Below are positions 12,525-24,420 of a stretch of 64,000 bases of DNA, piece by piece; position 1 is the stretch's first letter; each line of letters begins with the position of its first letter. The stretch is from Dicaeum eximium. Taxonomy: Eukaryota; Chordata; Aves; Passeriformes; Dicaeidae. A model generated the notes under the pieces. That model was given only the letters and a program-made list of their open reading frames with translations, did not search any database and was not told the origin of the DNA. The stretch covers positions 987,816 through 1,051,815 of the forward strand of contig VWZP01002201.1 of the NCBI GenBank assembly GCA_013396995.1, written 5' to 3'. Both the position numbers and the translations under genes were made by a program.

Positions 12525-15157
12525 CTGCTGTGTTTCTCAGCATTTGGCTGAAGGCATCAGCCCCTCTGTTCTGTCCTCACCTGCATCTCACCGTTGCCTG
12601 CTGGAATTCTTATCCTTTCTGATGTCTGAACTGCCTGGGCGGTTGCTTTCTGAGCTGCTTTCAGTTCCTTGCCAACCAATCTGAAGGGGCAGCATCCTGC
12701 AGCAGGAGAGTGGTTCAAGATAGTAAGTTGTCCAGCTGGCTCAGTTGCTTTTGGAAGATGTGTGATCGTGCTGTAAATAGAACCATTTCCTGTGCTTTCC
12801 TTCCCAGACTTTATCTTGTTTATTCATGTGAAAGGTACCTGGGGAATAGCTGCGCCTGGCCTTGGTTTTAATTTGTCTGTAATTCAGCAGCGTCATGTCA
12901 TTACATTGGTGCAGCATCAGAGCTGGAGGAAATTCATGTGGGTGACCTATTCTTGATAGCCCTTTAAGTGTGGCCAGATGGAGCATGACCCACTGATGGC
13001 CACACATTGCACATTGTGAGGAGCAAAAGTTACTGTGCGTGGCCAGGAATGTATCGGAACTCATCACAGCTTGCCTAATAGATAGCTTTGCTCCGTGAAG
13101 CATAAGGCAGAGCAGCCAGCTAAAGAGCTGTAGGGTGTTTCTTGGAGGTCTCTGGTGCCCTGATCAAGTGAGGAGCTGCTCTGTGCCTCCTTTTTCCAGA
13201 GATGTTTGAGGAGCTTAGGTTAAGCAGATGAGCTGCAAGCATGACCCTCCACAGCAGCATCTGCAGTGTGACTGCATGTGCTTGGGATTTCTGCTCTACT
13301 CTCTTGTCCCCAGTCATTGTGGCTTTGGAAAACTGCATTTCACTGTGCCAGTTCCCCATGTGTCACCTGTAGCACTTGGAGCAAGAACTAGCCTTCCATA
13401 GCCATATCTAAGGCACCCACTTTATCAGCATCTTTCCTGCAAGGATCTCAAAACACTTAATACAGGGAAATTTTCTCAGGTTTTGCCAAAGGGCTGCCTA
13501 GAGCCAAAGGACAAAGTGATGTTTACAGGAACACTTTTAAACCAAGCTTCCTGAATGCTTTTCCAGGACCTGTTAAGAATAGTGCTTGCATCCATCAGTC
13601 TCATCTAGTTCCGGTTCTTGTGGCCACTAAATATTTTTTCAGTGTGTGACTGAGAACCCTCCACTTTAGGACTCAGGAGAGAACTTAACTCATGACTGCT
13701 TCTGTGTCACCATGTGTCACCTTTAAGTCAAGGCAGTGCAGGAAGAAAATTTTCTGAGCCACTCAGATGGTTAAATGGGAAGCTCACTCAAATATTTAGC
13801 AGGGCAATCCAAAGAGCCAAAGGATGGCCACCACCCACTTTGGGAGGCAGCAGTGGGGTGGTGAAATGCTCAGAGCTGCTGAAGGGTGCCCCAGTATTGA
13901 GGCAGTCAGTCAGGAATGCCTTCACCTTCACCCAATATTAGAGGTTCAGGGTTAGAAGCAAGCTGGTTTATGGGAGTGGTCCTTGTGAGCATGAGGCACG
14001 AGATAGCCTTGGATCACTGTTTCCCATTTCATTACCACCTCATATAAAATGTTTTTAAAGAAAACCTAGGTTTCTCACAGCCATTTAATAAAGCTGTAGA
14101 AAGGAAGATAGAGTCCTGCAGCATGTTGGGGAGATGGGATTAGCTGATATTCAACCACTCCAGCAATGCACTTGGCTCAACACCCCTCACAGCCTTACAT
14201 GATTTCCAGGGCCTGAAGATCTCCTGGAGCTGGACCTATCACAGTGGTTTGTCCCAAGTGATCATAGCAAAACACAACTTCACATTCTAGGATTAAACTC
14301 TGTGATTTCTTTGCTCTTAAACAAGTTGCAGCTCTCTGGGGTCAGCAGCAACTCGGCCAGATCCTGCTTTCAATTGCATAAAGATGTAAAATGCGGGGTA
14401 ACGTGGTGCTCTGCTATTCCCCCTGGGCTGAGCTGCTCTGCTGGATGCTGTACCTATCCCCACCCATTGGGAGGCTGGACAGATCCCCTCAAAACAGCAC
14501 AGTGACCCACTCCCCAGTGTTGCACTGGGACACTGTGGGCCTCCATGCTGTCTGGCTCTTCCACGGCTGGGAAAGGCTTTGGATGGAATTCATTCATTGC
14601 AATCAAAACCCAACAAGTACTGGAAGAAAGTTCAAATGTATGTGAAATAGCTTGTCCAAAAAGCTGGCAAAGGCAGCTTATTTTTCCTGTCTTACAAGAA
14701 GTTATGCAATCAAGTGATTAATTACCCGTGGCACAGTCTGAGGGGTGAAAGATTAATATTCCTGGAGACTGCTGCTGTTGACCTTGTGTTATACCCAGCA
14801 TGGGAATAGCCTGAGCTTCCCAGCAGAATAAACCTTGCCCAATGGTGAGATTCTCTTCTCACTACAGTTGAGTGAAGAGGTTAAAGTTTTATTTTTCTTC
14901 TAAATTCTGTCCATCCAGCAGGAAATAGTACCATCAAAAGTCTCCCGCCCATCTCCTGGAGAAAAAATAAAGCTCAAGGTTTTTGTAATTCCAGGGCTGT
15001 GCCTCAGCCAGCTGCAGCAGTGGGGTGGGAGCCCAGCCTTGGACATGGGCACAGTTGAGAAACGTTGCAGCAGCACTGTATGTGTTAACCAGTTTCCAGA
15101 CAACACTGGGAACCATCACAACTGGATGCAGTTAGTCCTGGGGGGATGCACCCCTAG

Positions 15158-15199
15158 TTCAGTCACAAATTCAGTCACAAACCTCCAATTCAGTCACAA
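15158..15199. repeat. Three copies of TTCAGTCACAA
   Basis: The 11-mer occurs at 15158, 15170 and 15189, the first two separated by one base. Spacing to the third differs, so it is a short interrupted direct repeat. Confidence 0.85.
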
Positions 15200-16296
15200 T
15201 TGCAAGCATTGGTTCTTGCCGGCACGGAATGCTCATCAATGCACGTTCTAATATTATTTCTTTCCTGGGGGGAAGAAATCCTGGGATGTGGCAGAAGTTA
15301 AATATGTGTGTGGCTGCAGCACTCATTCGTTCATTCATGCTGCTGGTCATGTGCAGCCCGAAGGTGCCTCGTTTCTGTGCCTTCTCCAGCACATTGCTCA
15401 TCCCACCTTTCTCCCTCCATGCAAGCCCATGTGCAGCAACCACTTTCTGCTGGAAATCCTGCCCTGCCTTGCTGTCAGCAATCTTAGCTTGCACCAAAAG
15501 TTATCTGGTACTTTTCCTAAAAGGTTGCTTTTCAGTAGCTTTTAACTTTGCCAAACTAAGTGTTCACTTCAAGATGAAGTTATTTAGCCAGGCAAGGGTG
15601 CAGTAAATCATCAGTCATTTTAGTCACTTGATGTGCAAGGAATAAAATGTAACTTTCCCTATATAAAAAAAAAACCTTGTCCACTTTGTAATTAAGCATT
15701 TTCAACACCATTCTTTGGAGTATATCTTATCATATCCTGCCTCTCATGGCTGAATTTGCAGTGTTAAATAGTCTTCTAAGAAAACAAATGCTCATTATTC
15801 AATTTTAAGCTATACTCAATATAGAAAGAGGGAGTAGAAGGAAGAGCTTGTACAATTTTTCTTTCTCAAGTAGTGGTTTCCATCAAAGCAACTTGGCATG
15901 TGAAAGCTCCTAGTGAAGGAGAGAACCAAGCATAAGAAAGGAAACCAGAAAAAACAGGGCAGGGGGCAAGGGGTTACTTCATGTGCATTAAATAAAACCT
16001 CCCATAATCTTTGGTCTTGTGAAAAGATCTATAGTGCTGGTGCCAAATAATTCCTCCCAGCAGGAATACTGGACAGCAGAGAGGCTTCTGGGGCCAGTGG
16101 GTGCCTCTCAGCTAAAACAAATGGAAGGGATGAGGCCAAAACAGTGAGATGGTGAATGGGGGCTGGGTGGAGGGCTTACAAACAGACAGTGTTAACAGCC
16201 TCCAAAAATGCTGTAACAGACCTGACTTGGTGCAAAGTGGAGCTCACAGCTCCTCATGCAGTCATTGGTGGTATGATTTGTGTCTCAGTGTCAGTC

Positions 16297-17225
16297 TAGA
16301 AGAGCTTGTGCCCATGACCTCTTATCCTGTCACTGGGCATCACTGGGAAGAGTCTGTCTCCACCTTTCCTCCCCCATCAGATATTTATACATAGTGATAG
16401 GATCCCCCTGAGCTTTCTCTTCTCTGGGCTCAGCAGTCACAGGTCTCACAGTCCCTCCCCCACATGATAGATGCTGCAATCCCTTCATCAGCTTCAGGGC
16501 TCCTTGCTGGGCTTGTTCCAGCACACCCATGTTTTGTACTGAGACACCCAGAGCTGGACACAGCTCTCCAGGGCTGGATCACCTCCCTGGACCTGCTGGC
16601 AATGCTCATCATAACGAAGCCTAGGGTGTTTTTGGCATCTTTGCCATGAGGCCATGTTGCTGGTTGATGGTCAGCTGGTTGTGCACCAGGCCATTAAGGT
16701 CTTTTTCTGCAGAGCTGTTTTCCAGCTGGCTGATCATCTCCCAATCCATACTTCTGTCTGAGGTTATCCTTCTCCGTGTTCAGGACATCACATTCCCCTC
16801 TAAACATTGTGGGACTCCTGTTGACCCAGACATACCTCCAGCCTCCTGAAGTCCCTCTGAATGGCACCACAGCCACGTGCTCTGTTTCCATAACTTGCCA
16901 AGGGTGTTCTCAGACCAGGTCATTAATGAGGAAGTGAAGCAGTGCCAGCCTCAGTACCAGCCCCTGGGGTGCCCCACTAGTGACTTGCCTACAGATGGGC
17001 TACATACCACTGATCTTTGATCCCAGCACTTCAGCCAGATTTCAAGCCACCTCACTATCCATTTATGTCATCCATATTCCATCAGTTTGTCTGTAAGGGT
17101 GTTATAGGAGACAGTGTTGAAAACCTTGTTAAAACTGGCACAAATAACATTTAGTGCACACCGAGCCACTCATCTCATTGTGGAAGGGTATCCTGATGGC
17201 CAGGAATGATTTCAGCATATCAAGT
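16297..17225 (-). mobile_element. Old CR1 LINE relic, antisense
   Basis: Read on the plus strand it follows the reverse complement of CR1 ORF2: GTGCCCATGACC, TATCCTGTCACTGGGCA, GATATTTATACATAGTGATAGG, CACCTCCCTGGACCTGCTGG, GTCATTAATGAGGAAGTGAA, CCCCTGGGGTGCCCCACTAG and a GGAGACAGTGTTGAAAACC block. The minus strand retains a GVLEQAQQGALKLMKGLQHLS-like stretch homologous to the CR1 domain before the 3' end. Many substitutions and small deletions mark it as an old, inactive copy. Confidence 0.9.
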
Positions 17226-20200
17226 TCACCAGAGCATGAGGTTTTGAGAAACTGGAGAAAGGGAACCGCACCTCATCTCCCTCTGGCCTTGGTTTTCATA
17301 ATAGTTGGAGGGAAATTGGTGTTTTAGCTTTTGTTGTAACTAAGAATGTCTGTCTCCCTTCTGGGGAGTTTTGTAGGAAAGGCAGAATTTACTGTAAAAG
17401 CTTAGTTATGTGTGCTAGAATTTTAGTCTCTGCTTTGGCATGGATTTAGAAAAATAATAATCATTTAAAAATAAACCTAGCTATTGTATTTAACCTTGGC
17501 CCGTGCAGCCAGTGATATTTTGTAAGACGTTCCAGCTATCCAAAGATTCTTTTCCCCAAAGCTTCCCTTCAGGAAACAAAATAAATTAATGATACAAACA
17601 GGAAGCAGCTGTCTTTTCCTAAATAATAATTAAAATGGGGTCCCCTTAGTAAAGAGAGGAATAAATGGGAGGGGAAAGACCTGAAGTATTGTCAGTTTAA
17701 CTTTGACCAGCCTTCAGAGGACAGGCTTAAAATAATGACACTACCTATGCGGCTGGGAGGACTTATTTTCTTATGAGCCATTTTTGGATTTGAAAAACAG
17801 ATAAAGGTCTTCACAAAGGGCAGATGAGCAAGACAAAGGAATGTTGCTCTTTCAAGGCACACAATCTGTCCTCTTTCGGTAGTATTCACATGGAAAGAAA
17901 CATTAATCATTGTAATCATCAATGCTGTTCTTCAGCGGCTTTCATCTGCTATCAGCAATCACTAGGAAATTCCAGGGTGTTCCTGGATGTGCTGTTTTTG
18001 TTGGGTTTTTTTTTCTTTTTTTGTCTTTGTCCCAGACTGTTGACTTGACACAGTTCCTTGAAATTCCACTTTAAGAGGAAGAAGGACAAGAGAGATGGAA
18101 ATTCTCGTCTCCTTCCAGCTGGCTGGGAGTGGCAAAGAGTGTGGTGGCTCCTGCTGTGGCCCCAGAGCTTGGTCTGGTCAGGGCTTCCAGATGTGGAGGG
18201 CCCTTGCCCCTGTGGGCTTAGCAGCTGAGCCTGTGGGTGACCGCAGAAACAACTGGCCAGAGGCACGGAAACCATGGGAGAAAACTATGGCCAGCAAAAG
18301 CCACAAGCAGCACACGAGCTGCCACTTTTTGTCTGTCATTTCCACGGGGTGAAGCTGTACACTGGTACAACATGGCAGTGTTGGGGAAGGTGCATTTCTT
18401 AACAAGATGAAATCACGCTTCGTTAAAAGTTAGGTTTGTGTTTGCTCCATCCCAGGAAATAATGTCAGTGTGTGACCATGAACATGGCCCTGAGAGATGG
18501 CTTGGGGTGCACCTGCAGTTGGTGTTCTGCCATTTGCTTGGGTACAAGTGGCACTGGTTATAAAAGGAGTGGCTTAATATCAATTTTTATGGCTGCAACC
18601 AGACAACCAATGCAGAAAAAACCCGTGCCATAAACCCACTGAGTTAGCCAGTGCTACCTCCCAAAATACAGAGTGGGTGGAATAAACAAGGCTTAATATT
18701 TATTTATAAGATTTCAAGAAAGAGCCTTCTGCCCGCTCCCAAACATATCATGGAGTTGCTGGATGTGGCAAGGATGTACAGGTGAAAAAAGAAAATGGCA
18801 GAAAATGGGTGACATGCCTTATGACTCCTTCTGGTATTTGAGAGTACCATCAGACTATCTTAGATCTTTAGGGGCATGGAAACTCCAGTAAGGTCTCATG
18901 CCAGAGGCTTTTGTCCGTGAATCAGAGTTGGCACCAATTTTGATTTAAATTTTTTTAAAACTGTTTGCTTGTAAGATGGGAGTGCAATAAGGCAACTGGA
19001 CCTGAAGAAGATTTTGACGTGGTCTGTTTACTCTGCACTCAGCAACCCTAATATCTGTACAACTCTTCTTCCATCTTTTTCTCATTGTCCAAAAAGCTGG
19101 TATTCTCTGAGCAAAATGAGCAGTAATATGTTCATTTTTAACTGGGCACAGCAGTCTCCTGCCAGTCATATGTCTTTAACACTAAGGGGACAGAGCTAAT
19201 CTTGTGGCAAAACTGCAAATGCTTCTTTTAGCAGCACAGAACTTAAAAGTGTAAGAAAGTTCAGCCATGGCTGTCAGAGACACTTAACAGCCTTCACTAG
19301 GTCACAGGGAAATTTTTCCATGGAAAAATTTATCTTGAGTTACTTTCAGATAAAGATGGTGCACTCATAATGACCAGGGAAATTGCCATCGATGTTCCCT
19401 CTGTGAGAAGGGAAACCTGTTATGGGCCTCTGAAGGAAAACATCCCATTTCAGTGTGAGGTTTTTGCCATTCTCTAATGGCAGTACAGTCCTGTCCCTGC
19501 TGTAATATCCCATAGTAGTTAAGGTACAGACTCTGCATCTTCCCTGCCCTGAGGCACACTGGAAGAATAACACAAGCCAGGGATTCTCCTTCAGGTGCTC
19601 AGAAGGAAGGCAGGTGAGCTGATGTGTTATGGGCAAGCACAGCTGTTAAGACAGAAAACTTCAAGGACAACAAAACAAGGAGTTAATATTTCCCTGTTGG
19701 TATGGAAGTGCCTCCACAGGGTCCCAAGAAACTGAGCAGCTGGCAACGTGATCACCTTTAGTTTTGCAGATGCTTGCACATGGCCCTTGCACAAGTGAGA
19801 TTCCTAGTAGTGGTAAACTTTTAAAATCTGGGAGGAATTTTCAAGAAAATACATTTTAATCAATGTTTAGATTCACAGAGCACACTCACCAAAAAAAGAA
19901 TAGTATTAAAAGGGAGACATATGTCATTTGAGGCTTCTTGGCTCCCGACAGTACATGTGCCCTCATTTTTAGTTTAAACTAAATTAATCTATTAAGGTAC
20001 AGGAAACCTAATTTCACATCTGACTCTTCTCAGGCAGACGCTGGAATACCAAAAAAGGCAGCTAAGTCTTTATTACAATGTACAATTCAAGGGAAGTGAG
20101 AGGTATTATTCATGTGGGTGTGACCTGATGGCCATGCTGATTCACTCTTCCACTCCAAAGTCCTCCCTGTCCTTCCTAAGCCTCGCAGTCCTTGGCGCCT

Positions 20201-21569
20201 GCCCTTACAAGGGTCCTTATTTGGTGAAGAGGGATACATATTTTGGCCTACTCTCTTTCCTCTCTGCCACAAGTTATTGTTGTGGAAATGGCTCACAAAG
20301 TGGTGGGGTTTTGTCTTTTTTTTTTTTTTTCCTCAAACATTAGGGTCCAAGCTGCTAAAAATAGCTTCTGCCATTATTTGAGCAGCAGCAAAAAGTAATA
20401 GGAGTATCAATAATGTGAATCTCACCTGAGGCAAGAATCCCACTACACCCATTGTGACAGTAGTCCACTTTTGGAGTTTTCCAAGTGGTGCTTGGCTAAA
20501 TTTGAAACTTCCTCAGTGGGGATCCACGGTTGATGTGACAAAAAGGATGGCAAAGTTAGGACCATAATTCTGCATCAAGTAATCCCTGCAGTGCTGCAAA
20601 CATGATGATACTTGGCCATCTTCGACCCCAGCAAGTTTTGAACTGCAAGAGAGCTAGGGTTTTTGTTTCCACAACAGATGGCTTGCTATGAAATCCCAAA
20701 AATCTTCATGTATTCATCTCAGAAGGTAATTCTTGCTGTAGCCATGCATGCTTCTCCCTTTAACTGTCTGGGAGACAGAAGAGGGTCAGCAAGCTACAGG
20801 TATACATATTTTCTCATGTTCTGTCTTTTTTTCTGGACCATTTTTTCCTAATTCCCCTTCAGAGGTCACTGACCTTCTTCTTCCTTTTAGTTTACAGCAG
20901 TTTCTCAAAGCCATAGTGAGAGACCCAGGACAGGAGAGCAGCTGACAAGAGGTGAAGGGAAGGCTAACAAGGCCACTTGGTTGTTATTCAAACACTCATC
21001 TTTCAAATACTGTTTTTCAGGGAAGAGAGGGGTGAGAAAGGCTCTGACTGTTATCACTACAAATAAAGCCTTCAAAACATACCCCAAGTAGGATAAATCA
21101 AGTCCCAAAGCAGTTCATCTGAGATCTGTGCAGATTTACACGTCTTGGCAGCTTCAGCAATTTTTAACACAGATGTCAATAAGGACTTAATTTCCATAGC
21201 CAAACTTGGTACCAAGTGGTGACCAGAGCAGAATTATAATTCACTGCAAACAAACAGTTGAGCTCAGAATAGTTTTGAAGCTCTTTGCTAAGACAGGAAC
21301 AAACAGGGCATCAAGGAGGTGAGGGAGGTAGCGGTGACCAATATTGATATTATTGCCAAACACTTGATAGCATCAAACCCCGAGAGCGAGCATATTTCAG
21401 GCATACAGGCCTTAAGCTGTTCAAAAACTCTGTCTGCAGCAGTCAGGATCTCCAGCTGCTCAGTCAAATACAACCTGGGAAAAGCTATGAGCTTGTGAGG
21501 GTGCTTGAGGGTGGTGAGCTTTGGGAAGGAGCCATGCAAGAACCCGTCTTGTCTATATATGAAGTTACA
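17226..21569. other. Gene-free region
   Basis: Unique, partly AT-rich sequence with T-rich tracts (about 18,007-18,021 and 20,317-20,330). No exon or RNA gene could be supported. A candidate regulatory stretch at 17,690-17,990 is listed separately. Confidence 0.6.
17690..17990. promoter_or_regulatory. Candidate enhancer-like noncoding element
   Basis: A dense set of plausible transcription-factor words occurs in unique DNA: AAAATAATGACAC, GACAAAGGAATGTTGC (SOX/TEAD-like), ATTAATCATTGTAATCATCAA (homeobox-like) and CATCTGC E-box-like. This is a texture-based guess. It lies about 11 kb beyond the IGF2 3' end, where mesodermal enhancers are known in mammals. Confidence 0.22.
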
Positions 21570-22140
21570 TGAGGACATAAAAACAGCTCCTCTGGGTAAG
21601 ACTAAAGGTCTGTGCGACCCAACAGCTCCACTGGGTAAGACTAAAGGTCTGTCTGACCTAACATCCAGACCCCAAGGAAGCCTGTGAGTGGAAGCCTAGG
21701 GGGAGTAAGCACAAGGGCAAGCATATACAATACTTCCCCTCAGTGTTCCCCCAGACTCCAACTATTTTCAGCCCAGGAACTTCCTGAGCCAGATAGACTT
21801 TCTATGTATTTAGTAACTCTCAGAAAATTTATCTTCCGTGAACTCTCCTTGAATCCATGCAAGCTTCTCATATCCACAACATCCTTTGGTTGTGGATAAG
21901 AAGATTCACAGACCTGCTGCTTGTTGCATGAAGAGCCATCTCCTTCTGTTTGTTTTTCAGCCTGTCTCCTACTAACTTCATGTAATGCTGCCTGCTCTTG
22001 TACAGGAAGGGACAGCAAAGCTTGACCCATCCCTGCTCTCAGGCCCCTCACAAGCTCAGAAACCCCTCTCATATACCTCCCAGTCATTCCTTTTCCAACC
22101 TGAAGATACCTGGCTGAGTTGGGAAGGACGCTAAACTGTA
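21570..22140 (-). mobile_element. Ancient CR1 LINE relic with duplicated 3' segment
   Basis: The plus strand shows the reverse of an old CR1 type: CTGGGTAAGACTAAAGGTCTGT...CCAACA, then CACAGACCTGCTGCTTGTTGCA, CTGTCTCCTACTAACTTCATGTAATG and CTCATATACCTCCCAGTCATTCCTTTTCCAACC. The CTGGGTAAGACTAAAGGTCTG block occurs twice about 38 bases apart (near 21,592 and 21,630). Diverged and inactive; boundaries approximate. Confidence 0.7.
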
Positions 22141-23984
22141 AGGTGGAACTTGTGAAGGACTTGGGATATTTTATTGTCCAGCCTCATTTGCCTTCAGACT
22201 CCAAAGGATCTTACTGCATTTTGCAGACTGGATGAAAGCCTCCAACTTGCTCAGGGCTTGAGTTCTAGCTCTAATGCTGCAAGCACCATCCACTGGCAGA
22301 GCTTTGAGAATATAAATAATAGCCTGCACTCAAATTCCAGGCAGGAACTGTTCCTAACCATGCCGTACACATGCACAAGCCATTCCTGGAAGCTTTCCAT
22401 GATCCCATCCTCCCTTACACCTCCCCAGTTGTGCCAGCAACCCATACTCCCAGCTTCTCTTCCAGGGGTCTTGTGAGGTTATTCATGTCTACAAGCTGCA
22501 CTTTGTAGACAAAATTGTGGCATTTCTGGCAGCGACCAGCAATTTATCCTTTTTCTGTCGTTGTGCTGGCATGGAAATCCGTGGTGAGTGCCCAGGGAAA
22601 CCAAGAGCCTGCCACCTGCATAAACATTACAGAGCACCTACCAAAAGCATAGCGTGCTCTCCCCCCTGTGTGTGTGTCACAGTGACCTCTGAGCACACCA
22701 TGTAAAATAACCCCATGCATGGAACCAAAAATAGAAAGAAAGGAAGGGTGCATTTTATGTAAATGTAGTCAGAAAGTCTGCAAGACAAATTGCTTGAAGT
22801 GGTTCGAAAGATGAAGAAATATGACTCACTTCCAGAAGAAACTGTTTTTGCTGGGCTGGGCTGAGAGTAGCATTGTGTCTTAGGCATGTACATGGTTGCC
22901 ATTGGGGCTTTACTGACATCCACAGGGATGGGTTGAACACACAAGAAACTGAGTGATGGGCATGCAGAGCAGGTGTGCCTCATGAACAGCAACATGAGGG
23001 AGCTCTGCAAGCAGAGAATGCACTTGTTTATCTGCACTGCAGATTTACACATAATATTTCCAACCAGTGGTACTAACATAAGGATTCTCGTTATGCTCTT
23101 GACAGAAAAAATTCTGCAAATCACCTTTGTCTAGGCAAGCAGAAACTGCCTGAATGGTTCAGAGCAGTGCTGTATTTAATTAAACACTCTAGAGGATGAG
23201 GTAAACGTGTTCAGAGACTAACAAGCTGCTAGCAGAAGTCTCCTCTGCCCCCCAAGTTATCATCACTTAGCTCCCCTGAAGCATGAGGGTTTAGTGTTGT
23301 TTATCAACACTTCCCCTGCTAAACACAGCTCTGTGTACCCTTATTTGTCACACAGGCAGCATTCTCTTCCCAGTGTTTTTCTTTCACTAACTCCTTGCAG
23401 CAACGAGCGATTTCACTGAATTAATCTGTGGCTGTTGACGACATTGGGTATTTTATTTCAGACCATCTTTCCTCTCCATGCGTCACTGCCTGCCGAAATC
23501 AGGGCTGCTGTTGCATGTAGGAGAGCTGAGGGAAGTTCTTCCTGTGCAGCTCCATGGCATGTCCCTGCCCTGCTGTGCCAAGGGGACAGCAGAGGGAGGC
23601 AGGTCCTTCCTCCCTGGCCAGGAATGCAGCTCTGGAGGCCTGGTTTGGGCCAGGTGCTGTCTGAGCAGGACCCAGCTATGGTTAATCGCCGGCTGCCTTG
23701 AAGCAGACCAGAGTCTGAATTTTCCAAAGCCGCGCTTCCATCCACATCCATCGAGGACAGGAATGCAAGTTCACCTGGAAACCGCCTTTCCCTTTTAAGT
23801 GAGCACATTTTTGAGCCGGTTAGGTATTTCCCATCCCTAGATGTCACATTTTTTCCACTGACTCCCCAGGCAGCGCCAGGAGTTTCAGCGAAAGCCTAAA
23901 TCCATCAGCGCACCAGGAAGTGCAGGAAGCCAAACACCGAAGCTTCTCATCCCATTTTCAGCAGAGGGGTCAGAGCTGCCTCTG
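22141..23984. other. Gene-free region
   Basis: Unique sequence with no exon, RNA gene or repeat that I can support on either strand. Open frames here are short and show no recognisable protein motif. Confidence 0.55.
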
Positions 23985-24255
23985 CCCTGTTGGAGCGACG
24001 ACCGATTTACCGGCATCCCTTCGGTGCCGGGACAGGAAAGCGCTCGCAGACGGGCTCCATCCCCGGCGCCCCCAGCCCTCGCAGGGATCCCCGCCCTGGC
24101 GCGGGCTCTGCCTCTCCGAGCACGGGGGTTTTTCCTTTCCCTCTTCCCTCTGCCACCTCTGAAGATGATGGGTGAGCCAGGCTCTCCCGCACATACCGGG
24201 GCCGGTGGCAGGGTGGCACAAAGCCGGCATTGTGCACGCTCGCCGCCCTGAGAGG
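23985..24255. promoter_or_regulatory. Compact CpG island
   Basis: A sharp rise in CpG density (CGACGACCG, CCGGCATCCCTTCGG, GCGCTCGCAGACGGG, CCCCGGCGCCCCC) stands out in otherwise CpG-poor DNA about 5 kb beyond the IGF2 3' end. It could be the promoter of an unannotated noncoding RNA or a hypomethylated enhancer. No open frame with family similarity is attached. Confidence 0.6.
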
Positions 24256-24420
24256 CGAGCTAATTGTCTTTCCCAGCTCGGAGCAACAATTTGCTGGCAG
24301 CCAGACTTGTGTCATTATATAACTGGAGATAGCCCGACTTGTAAACGGATCTCCAGAACATGTCTCTCTTCCCTTATTTTGGAAAAACAATAAACTCCGG
24401 GCTGGCTGACACCTTGATGC
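24256..24420. promoter_or_regulatory. Candidate regulatory element next to the CpG island (TATATAA present)
   Basis: Directly right of the CpG island is a complex AT-rich stretch with CTAATTGTC, AGCAACAATTTGCTGG, TATATAA at 24316-24322 and AGAACATGTC. On the plus strand the TATA-like motif could position a transcript start near 24,345. Function is inferred from composition only. Confidence 0.3.

Larger units (their letters stand above)
11346..16296. other. Gene-free region
   Basis: Unique sequence with no supported exon or RNA gene. It contains a 26-bp tandem duplication (12,473-12,524) and a triple 11-mer (15,158-15,199), listed separately. Confidence 0.6.
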
